Assembly (NCBI GenBank): GCA_030141605.1
Contig: JAQGDQ010001877.1
Span: forward strand, 1-22,681
From: Tubiluchus corallicola
Lineage: Eukaryota > Priapulida > Priapulimorpha > Priapulimorphida > Tubiluchidae
Length of the DNA: 22,681 bases
Reading direction: 5' to 3'
This document shows positions 1-10,400 of the stretch, in pieces. The notes beneath the pieces are model-generated. The model worked only from the letters and a program-made list of their open reading frames with translations, had not been told where the DNA came from and made no database searches. The stretch's first letter is position 1, and each line of letters starts with the position of its first letter. A program made the translations under genes and the position numbers.

Positions 1-497
1 ATAGACATACACATTTACAATGGTTACATATACAATATCTAGTGAAAGGGCCTACAATGAACGTAATACAAATAAGAAATACTGCACAGGAAAAGCCTCA
101 AACACTGTTCACTTATATACGAAGGTAAATGTGTTGCGGGCAATCAAGAAGCAGGACTTGTTAGATTGTCCCCATTTAGCCTGCCGTTACAAAACGTTTC
201 TCAAACAAGTTGTCTAACTGTTAGATTATAAAATATTTTTTGTGTCCTTCACGATCGTGCGTGCACACGTATGTGCTCATGCGCACGCGCGCACACATTA
301 AAGAGATGTATATACGCTTCCAACAATAAACTTCATAAGTAATTCAATGAAGAAGGCATCGAAAAATTGTAAGCCAAATCTTTTTTGAATATAACTAAAC
401 ATGACGCACGTACATGTAGTTTCATTTTGAGAGCTATAAGATTTAGGAGAAATTCGTTCACTAAACAAATCAATTAATAAAATCTTAACACTTAAAT
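1..497. other. AT-rich intron sequence, no gene seen
   Basis: No exon of the ZNF143-like gene (finger 6 would be next) or other coding match was found. The only notable stretch is about 255-297, an alternating purine-pyrimidine run rich in CA and CG (ATGCGCACGCGCGCACACAT within it) that could adopt Z-DNA. Confidence 0.5.
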
Positions 498-515
498 GGT
501 TCTAGACATTGTAAA

Positions 516-1109
516 CCTAGCCACTGGGGGGAGCAAGCCAGCCCAACTCAGTGCCGGTCCCAAGCCCGGATAAATAGGGAGGGTTAGGGTGAGGAAGGGC
601 ATCCGCCTGTAAAAACTGCGCCAAAACGTTCTATGAATGAGATATCCACAAAGAAGTGGTCAGACCCGCTCTAATCTATGGGCTGGAAGACCGAAGAGAA
701 GAAAATGGATGTGGTGGAGATGAGGATGTTGAGATGGATGGTGGGAATAACAAGAAAAGATAAACCCAGAAATAATAATATCAGAGGAACAGTAAAAGTA
801 GTGGAAGCCTCGCAAGATTGCGATGGTATGGACACCTGAAAAGAAGAGTCGGTGAAGATCATGTGGGAAGGGAGGTCATGGAAATGGAAGTGCTGGGAAA
901 TAGAAGAAGAGGACGACCCAAGCTGAGATGGATTGAATGTATTAATGGAGACCTCAGAGAGAAGAACATAAATGAAGAGATGGTCAACAACAGGAATGCG
1001 TGGAGAAGACTCATTCAAAATGGCGACCCTGCATAGGGAAAAGCTGGGAAGAAGAAGAAGAAGAAAAAGAAAGACATGAAATAAATGTTGGAAAAGCTGG
1101 GAAGAAGAA
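516..1109 (+). mobile_element. Internally deleted RTE-like retroposon, copy 1
   Basis: Imperfect target-site duplications flank it: GGTTCTAGACATTGTAA at 498-514 and GGTTCTGGACATTGCAA at 1110-1126. A GC-rich 5' block (CAACTCAGTGCCGGTCC) is fused to a region encoding the decayed C-terminus of a LINE reverse transcriptase: VEMRMLRWMVGITRK, then after a frameshift MRWYGHLKRRVGEDHVGREV and RRRGRPKLRWIECI. This MLRW, RWYGH, GRPxxRW pattern is typical of RTE-like non-LTR elements. It ends in a (GAA)n-type tail that has been partly duplicated. About 590 bases, non-autonomous, antisense to the ZNF143-like gene. Confidence 0.8.
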
Positions 1110-1313
1110 GGTTCTGGACATTGCAACTGTTAAAAAACTGAAGCAGCTTAATTAAGGCAGGTGTAGCTTAATTTGAAGCAAATAATTCAACAGACAAAAC
1201 AGGTTATTGTAGAGTTTCCCACAGATTTCAACATACAAGGACATTCTAATTACTCTCTATAATAATACAAGAAACACCAGCGCCATCTGCAGATTCATGA
1301 AAACAATCATTAC

Positions 1314-1493
1314 CGGTATGTATTCGCATGTGATTCCGATGGTTTGTTGCACTAGAGAACCTGCGACCGCATCCGAGCTGATCGCACGCATACGGCCGTT
1401 CACCCGTGTGCGTCCTCATGTGAACTTTGCGAATGTTAGACGTGGTGAACGAACGATCGCATCCCTCAACTGTACATCTAAATGGTTTCTCTC
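1314..1493 (-). CDS. ZNF143: ZNF143-like coding exon 7 (fingers 4 and 5)
   Basis: Acceptor GCGTTTACAG|GAGAGA and donor CATACCG|GTAATG, phase 1 to phase 1. It encodes [36 protein letters not shown] and a fifth finger ending [11 protein letters not shown]. Both fingers have complete Cys2-His2 sets and match fingers 4 and 5 of Staf proteins. No continuation (finger 6) is visible between 1 and 1313, so the next exon is outside the window. The acceptor and first 20 or so coding bases are the source of the 41-bp array just upstream. Confidence 0.93.
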
Positions 1494-4400
1494 CTGTAAA
1501 CGCAAAATACAATACATCTAAATGGTTTCTCTCCTGTAAACACAAAAATACAATACATCTAAATGGCTTCTCTCCTATAAACACAAAAATACAATACAGT
1601 CAAATGGCTTCTCTCCTATAAACACAAAAATACAATACAGTCAAATGGCTTCTCTCCTATAAACACAAAAATACAATACAGTCAAATGGCTTCTCTCCAA
1701 TAAACACAAAAATACAATACAGTCAAATGGCTTCTCTCCAATAAACACAAAAATACAATACATCTAAATGGCTTCTCTCCAATAAACACAAAAATACAAT
1801 ACATCTAAATGGTTTCTCTCCTGTAAACACAAAAATACAATACATCTAAATGGTTTCTCTCCTGTAAACACAAAAATACAATACACTCTAAATGGCTTCT
1901 CTCCAATAAACACAAAAATACAATACACTCAAATGGCTTCTCTCCTGTAAACACAAAAATACAATACATCAAATGGCTTCTCTCCAATAAACACAAAAAT
2001 ACAATACATCTAAATGGCTTCTCTCCACTACACATACAAAAACTATACACCGAGATTCCTTCTCGTTGATAAAAAACATGAACAAACTGTTTCTAACTCA
2101 GTACCTCTTCTTTAAAAAGAAAAGTATCTGTTAATTTTTTTATCAGAAATTTCACTAAAATGCTGGTCTGATGTATGTCATTCATTAAAAAGAACAAGAA
2201 TGATACTCTAGATATTTTGATCACACAGGTCATTGCAAAGCACAGATAAAAATGAGTTTTGCTTTTCATGAAAAAAAACTATAAAACTTCGTTTTCATTT
2301 GATAATTTGTACAAATGCAGATTTTGCTACATTAACCATCATTGTTTACTGTATTGTGCTCAATTAAGTCACACTGAATAATAAAAAACCTAGCCGTCAC
2401 ATTACCTTCTTTCTGTCTGGCTAAATCTTGACTCACTGTCTTGCCAAGTAACTGAATCAAAACACTACAGACACAAAATGAGACAACAAAACACCAAACA
2501 AACATCTAAATGGCTTCTCTCCAATAAACACAAAAATACAATACATCTAAATGGTTTCTCTCCTGTAAACACAAAAATACAATACATCTAAATGGTTTCT
2601 CTCCTGTAAACACAAAAATACAATACATCTAAATGGTTTCTCTCCAATAAACACAAAAATACAATACATCTAAATGGCTTCTCTCCTGTAAACACAAAAA
2701 TACAATACATCTAAATGGTTTCTCTCCAATAAACACAAAAATACAATACATCTAAATGGCTTCTCTCCACTACACATACAAAAACTATACACCGAGATTC
2801 CTTCTCGTTGATAAAAAACATGAACAAACTGTTTCTAACTCAGTACCTCTTCTTTAAAAAGAAAAGTATCTGTTAATTTTTTTATCAGAAATTTCACTAA
2901 AACGCTGGTCTGATGTATGTCATTCATTAAACAGAACAAGAATGATACTTTAGATATTTTGATCACAGGTCATTGCAAAGCACAGATAAAAAATGAGTTT
3001 TGCTTTTCATGAAAAAAAACTATAAAACTTCGTTTTCATTTGATAATTTGTACAAATGCAGATTTTGCTACATTAACCATCATTGTTTACTGTATTGTGC
3101 TCAATTAAGTCACACTGAATAATAAAAAACCTAGCCGTCACATTACCTTCTTTCTGTCTGGCTAAATCTTGACTCACTGTCTTGCCAAGTAACTGAATCA
3201 AAACACTACAGACACAAAATGAGTTTACGAATTTTCAATGGAATCACCTGTATGAATTCAATTGACTCACCTGTATGAATTCAATTGACTCACCTGTATG
3301 AATTCAATTGACTCACCTTTATGAATTTAATTGACTCACCTGCACGAATTCAATTGACTCACCTGTATGAATTCAACTGACTCACCTGTATGAATTCAAT
3401 TGACTCACCTGTATGAATTCAATTGACTCACCTGTATGAATTCAATTGACTCACCTGTATGAATTCAATTGACTCACCTGTATGAATTCAATCGCCTCAC
3501 CTGTATGAATTCAATTGACTCACCTGTATGAATTCAATTGACTCACCTGTATGAATTCAATTGACTCACCTGTATGAATTCAATTGACTCACCTGTATGA
3601 ATTCAATTGACTCACCTTTATGAATTTAATTGACTCACCTGCACGAATTCAATTGACTCACCTGTATGAATTCAATTGACTCACCTGTATGAATTCAATC
3701 GCCTCACCTGTATGAATTCAATTGACTCACCTGTATGAATTCAATTGACTCACCTGTATGAATTCAACTGACTCACCTGTATGAATTCAACTGACTCACC
3801 TGTATGAATTCAATTGACTCGCCTGTATGAATTCAACTGACTCACCTGTATGAATTCAATTGACTCACCTGTATGAATTCAACTGACTCACCTGTATGAA
3901 TTCGAATGTGTTTTTGAAGATCTCCAGATGTCTTGAAGCCTTTATTGCACCGCTCGTCGGGACACTTGTAAGGTTTTTCTCCAGTGTGAACACGCAGGTG
4001 ACTTTTCAGCCCGTAGCCAGTAGAGAAAGTCTTACCGCAGCCTGGGATTTCACATTTAAATGGCCTGTACCCTGTATGTACTCTTTCATGAACCTGTAAC
4101 AAACCATACACGGGTGAGTCACATTTAAATGGCCTGTAGCCTGTGTGTACTCTTTCATGAACCTGTAACAAACCGTACACGGGTGAGTCACATTTAAATG
4201 GCCTGTACCCTGTACGTACTCTTTCATGAACCTGTAACAAACCGTACACAGGTGAGTCACATTTAAATGGCCTGTACCCTGTATGTGCTCTTTCATTTAA
4301 ATGGCCTGTACCCTGTATGTACTCTTTCACGAACCTGTAACGAAACATACACGGGTGGGTCACATTTAAATGGCCTGTACCCTGCATGTACTCTTTCACG

Positions 4401-7400
4401 AACCTGTAACGAAACATACACGGGTGGGTCACATTTAAATGGCCTGTACCCTGCATGTACTCTTTCATGAACCTGTAATACACAGGTGGGTCACATTTTC
4501 ATGCACCTCTAACAAACCATAGCCAGGACAATCAAACGTTCGTGCACCCGTATCATACCTTTGCCTGGTGAGTTATCTAGTAAATTGCAAGCAAAATAAC
4601 CAGTAAATGACAAAATTACATTTGGATAAACATTTAATGAATGGCATAGTAGTCAGCAAGAAAAGCTAAAAGCATCTATTGACTGTCACAGCTAAAAAAA
4701 GATCTAATAAACTGCAAAGCAAACCCGATGATTGGTCAAGAACATTTGATGAATGGTGGAAGAGTATCTGCTAAAAGAACACCAGACAAATGCCATAATA
4801 AGTCATAAATTAATGCACTACAATGCATAAAAACAAATACATAAAAGAACATGGAAAAATAACAGCTGGAAAATGGCAATAGAACATCAGGTACATAGCA
4901 GAACAGCTGGAAAATGGAAAAAAAGAACATTAGGTAGATAGCAGAACAGCTGGTAAGCGGTAAAATAACATCAGGTAGATAGCAGAACAGCTGGAAAATG
5001 GTAAAAAGAACATTAGGTAGATAGCAGAACATGGTAAAAGAACATCAGGTAGATAGCAGAACATCTGGTAAATGGAAAAAGAACATCAGGTAGATAGCAG
5101 AACAGCTGGAAAATGGTAAAAGAACATCAGGTAGATAGCAGAACAGCTGGTTAAATGATAAAAGAACATCAAGTAGATAGCAGAACAGCTGGAAAATAGA
5201 AAAAGAACATCAAGTAGATAGCAGAACAGCTGGAAAATAGAAAAAGAACATCAGGTAGATAGCAGAACAGCTGGTAAATGGTAAAAGAACATCAGGTAGA
5301 TAACAGAACAGCTGGTAAATGGTAAAAGAACATCAGGTAGATAGCAGAACAGCTGGAAAACAGTAAAAGAACATCAGGTAGATAGCAGAACAGCTGGAAA
5401 ACTATAAAAGAACATCAGGTAGATAGCACAACAGCTGGAAAATTATAAAAGAACATCAGGTAGATAGCAGAACAGCTGGTAAGCGGTAAAATAACATCAG
5501 GTAGATAGCAGAACAGCTGGAAAATGGTAAAAAGAACATTAGGTAGATAGCAGAACATGGTAAAAGAACATCAGGTAGATAGCAGAACATCTGGTAAATG
5601 GAAAAAGAACATCAGGTAGATAGCAGAACAGCTGGAAAATGGTAAAAGAACATCAGGTAGATAGCAGAACAGCTGGAAAATAGAAAAAGAACATCAGGTA
5701 GATAGCAGAACAGCTGGAAAATAGTAAAAGAACATCAGGTAGATAGCAGAACAGCTGGAAAACTATAAAAGAACATCAGGTAGATAGCACAACAGCTGGA
5801 AAATTATAAAAGAACATCAGGTAGATAGCAGAACAGCTGGAAAATGGTAAAAGAACATCAGGTAGATAGCAGAACAGCTGGAAAATGGAAAAAGAACATC
5901 AGGTAGATAGCAGAACAGCTGGAAAATGGTAAAAGAACATCAGGTAGATAGCACAACAGCTGGAAAATGGTAAAAGAACATCACGTAGATAGCAGAACAG
6001 CTGGGAAATGGTAATCAGCACCTGGTTAACTGTAAAATATAAACCATGCAAGTGTTGATTTGTCAAGTGCAAGAGCATTACCTTTACATGGTGTGCCGTA
6101 GTGTACAGTTTTCCACAGCCTTCATAATCACAAATATAAGCTTTTTCTCCTAGTGCCATGGCTCGAACGCTTCCGTGTGGTTGAGTTTGACCGTATGTCT
6201 TCGAGGGTGACGACTTGGAAGAGTGCTGGTAAGAAATGAAAACAATGCTTGGTAGACGACATATACCACATAACATCACCAGGTACATTCCATGTTAATT
6301 AGTTATTTATCTACCTTATGTATGTACTTTGTAATTTACAAGAAACAAGAAAGTAGTAAATTTGTAAGTTAGTAAATTTGTAAGTTTATTAAAAAAATAC
6401 ATTAATTAATAAATACATCAATAAATAGTGACTAGAGAGCAGTTTAGCCATTATAGTATCTTATCACTCACAGACTTTCCATCTGAAAACAAACCTAACG
6501 GGTAAGTACTAGATGATATTAGCTAACGGGTAAGTACTAGATGATATTAGCTAACAGGTAAGTACTAGATGAAATTAGCTAACAGGTAAGTACTAGATGA
6601 TATTAGCTAACAGGTAAGTACTAGATGATATTAGCTAACAGGTAAGTACTAGATGATATTAGCTAACGGGTAAGTACTAGATGATATTAGCTAACAGGTA
6701 AGTACTAGATGATATTAGCTAACAGGTAAGTACTAGATGATATTAGCTAACAGGTAAGTACTAGATGATATTAGCTAACAGGTAAGTACTAGATGATATT
6801 AGCTAACAGGTAAGTACTAGATGATATTAGCTAACAGGTAAGTACTAGATGATATTAGCACCTGGTCTAGTTTTATCTACAGTAGTTTAACATTGTCTAA
6901 ATAAAATATTTAGCTAAATGCTGAAAATGTGAAGTAGTAAGCATCATGTGAATGGTTGATATAAATACAGTTACTTTAACAACAAAATCACTAAACCTGG
7001 AAATCATTGATTTTAGGAAATTTCCTAAACTGGATCATTGATCAGTTCAGCTTATTGATTAAATATAGTCGACCCTCGTTAAACCGGACCCCGTTAGCCC
7101 GGATATCGGATAAGACGGACGTCATCCGTGGTAAAGGAAACTGACCGATTTCCGTCCGAGCCGGAGCGCTAAACACAACACGGCCTACCAACTGTACAAT
7201 CATTTCTTTATCCTCACAGGTTAACTATTTTAAAGTAATATACAGTATAGTATATAGTGCAATGTATATAGGCCTTATTAAGGTGATTATTCCTGTATAA
7301 TATGGACCATATATAGGCATATCGGATAAATCGGACAATCGGCTAAACCGGACCACCCACCCACCCCCAATTAGTCCGGTTTAACGAGGGTTGACTGTAA

Positions 7401-10400
7401 CTAGAGCATAGCGTTTACCTCACTTGTGACAATAGCATTAGCAAGTTGTTCATCAAGATCAGCATGTGAGATATATGCAGTTGATCCATCCTCTAATTGT
7501 ACAGCATGTAAACCATCTGTAAAATTGATCAAATTTTTCACAAACTGTTTAATCACACCATCTATCAAGTATCAAACACGCTGCAAATGACAAATTAGCA
7601 AACGTTTCTAGTTTTCGCTAAAACTGAAGTTATTAGACATCATGTAATCTCAGCAGGACAGACATCGCACAATCTCAGCAGAACAGACATCGCACAATCT
7701 CAGCAGAACAGACCAGACGAATAATTGTGAACTGCTGACACAGACTGCCTTAACCTGTCAAACTACTGCAAGACAAACTGAAACGTTATAGCAATGATAT
7801 TTCTATTAGTGAGACATGTTACGGTTTTAGGAATGAAATCTCAAGCAACTACAAAGATACAAATTGAACAGTACCACCAGTGCTACTGTCTGAGTCGTTT
7901 TTGTTAAAATGCACGTTGCAAATCATGCTGCAGTACAAAACGCAAAGCAAAGTTGTAACATCAAAACCTCGAGAATCCTGAAAAATGCTAGTGATAAATT
8001 TATTACATATAAGTTCTATTGGGGATCCTTTCAGTCCCAAATTATTTTTTTAATAAGGAAAATTTTTTTGGCTTGGTACTTTTGTTCAGTATGTTCATCT
8101 TGTTTACACATAATAATTATTTTTTTCTACCTGTGCCCCCGTGCTAAATATAGCCTGTATCCCACGGGATACATTGGGATTCAATGGAAGTATAAAATGT
8201 GCTTCATTTTGCAACTGCTGATAATTTTTTAAAGTATTTAAGACATTCAGTATGCACGCTATGCTGATCTGTATAAAGTCGTCTCTAAAGTACTGTACCT
8301 TGCGCAGTTTTATATGCTATGTAGATTTTCTAGTTTGCCCTTTTATCACCATTTTTAGTCGATTGTTATTGGCTTAAATCAAAATAACTATTAACAGATC
8401 AAATAAATGTCAGTTTTAAAATTTTATTCATTTTAAAGGCAGAAAATATTCTCGTATCCCACGGGATACAACGGGTATGAAAGGGTTAAACTAGAAAAAT
8501 TGCCATTGTTCTGCATAAGAAATAACATACCAATACTTGTAGCACTTCCGTGTATGTAAGCCGTTGCTCCGCTGTCTAATAATATGGATTCACCAGAGGC
8601 AAGTGAGGATCCTGGGCTCTGATTCAATATGTCCTTGAATCTTTTGAATGCACTAAAATCTTTTGTCACTGCTTGTAGATACGCAGTGCTGCCATCTTCT
8701 AGCAAAACTTCCAGTTTTTCTGATGAGCCTGTTTGTTAAAGAGATACACCTGTATGGACATGCAGCTAATACAAAATTATAGGTAAAACTGGTGAGGGTG
8801 ATATGAATGGTTCAATGTTCAGTGGTTGAGTGGCTACAGTGTACGCTTAGTACAGGGGTGTGCAAATTATCTGACTAGCCAGGTCCACATTAAACTTTTC
8901 CCGCAATTCCTGTGGGCCACAGGCAGTTTGATCAAGGAGCCAAGTACAGAAAGGCCTAATAACGATTTTTTTTGCATCCGACCTGCGTACATCATTACTA
9001 CTACACTCAAGAAACTATTTTAGAAGTTATTAAAATTTATATTACAAACCATATATTTCAACTTTCAGGACAGATAGTGGTAATTTCAGTACAATGCATA
9101 TTAGTAATGTGTATCACACAGTCTGTGTAGTACAGTGACATTAAGCTACAACCGTCTTGTAAGGGTTAATGGCATCCGATCTAGTAGAAAAAACTACCCG
9201 CACTATCTTTGGGATCGTGGCACGGACTTCAGCTGGATACACTCAATTAATCGCCCGGGCTGCATTTCCATTAGGTTGACATATCACTTCGCGGGCCGCA
9301 CTTTCATTAGGTTGACAAATCTCTTCGCGGGCCGCATTTTCATTGGGTTGACATATCACTTCGTGGGCCGCATTTTCATTAGGTTGACATATCACTTCGC
9401 GGGCAGCATTTTCATTAGGTTGACATATCACTTCGCGGGCCGCATTTTCATTAGGTTGACATATCACTTCGCGGGCCGCATTTTCATTAGGTTGACATAT
9501 CACTTCGCGGGCCGCATTTTCATTAGGTTGACATATCACTTCGCGGGCCGCATTTTCATTAGGTTGACATATCACCTCGCGGGCCGCATTTTCATTAGGT
9601 TGACATATCACCTCGCGGGCCGCATTTTCATTAGGTTGACATATCACTTCGCGGGCCGCATTTTCATTAGGTTGACATATCACTTCGCGGGCCGCATTTT
9701 CATTAGGTTGACATATCACTTCGCGGGCCGCATTTTCATTAGGTTGACATATCACTTCGCGGGCCGCATTTTCATTAGGTTGACATATCACTTCGCGGGC
9801 CGCATTTTCATTAGGTTGACATATCACTTCGCGGGCCGCATTTTCATTAGGTTGACAAATCTCTTCGCGGCCCGCACTTTCATTAGGTTGACATATCACT
9901 TCGCGGGCCGCACAAATTCTCTCGGCGGGCCGCAAGTGGCCCGCGGGCCGCAATTTGCACACCCCTGGCTTAGTAGATGGATGGGTGACTTCTGTTTCCC
10001 AATATCTATAGCATCCGGGCTAACGGGGTCCGGTTTAACGAGGGTCGACTGTATAGATCTTTAAACATTTACCAACCTTCATCAATAGATGTCATCGGGC
10101 CAAGATAAGCCGCCATGGAGCCGTCGGCAAGCGCAACGGCGTGAAAGTCCGAGGGAAGCTCTTGAGCAATTTCAATCGCCACTGCCTTCGCGTTCAAATC
10201 ATCTGCAGCATCCAGTGTTGTATCCATGACAACGGGTTTCTCGTCACTATCCACTACATTACTTGGTATTTTTACCTAGGAAGAAAAATGCTGTGAGTGA
10301 AATTGTAACACAGTCTAATTTGAACCACCAATAAAAACGTACTAAATAATACTTTATTTACACCAAAATAAAACAAAACGACATTTTTCAAGCTATTAAC

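Noticed and set aside
818-1036. Plus-strand 72-codon frame as a host gene
   Set aside because: It is the C-terminal remnant of a LINE reverse transcriptase inside a target-site-flanked retroposon with frameshifts.
3233-3897. CRISPR-like array of 23-bp repeats
   Set aside because: There are no unique spacers; units are head to tail. The context is a eukaryotic gene and the unit matches the adjacent exon end.
6496-6859. Series of real plus-strand exons ending at CAGGTAAGTA
   Set aside because: Units are 28 bases with no acceptor or open coding sequence between donors; no plus-strand gene is visible around them.
8820-10012. A tRNA-derived SINE interrupted by the hAT element (A-box-like TGGTTGAGTGG at about 8822-8832)
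   Set aside because: After removing the insert no convincing B box follows at the right distance, so only an 11-base match remains.
9135-10064. Plus-strand open frame of 309 codons and minus-strand frame of 239 codons at 9243-9962
   Set aside because: Both are repeats of 12 codons created by the 36-base array inside a hAT MITE; frames open on both strands over the same bases show lack of stops by periodicity, not coding.
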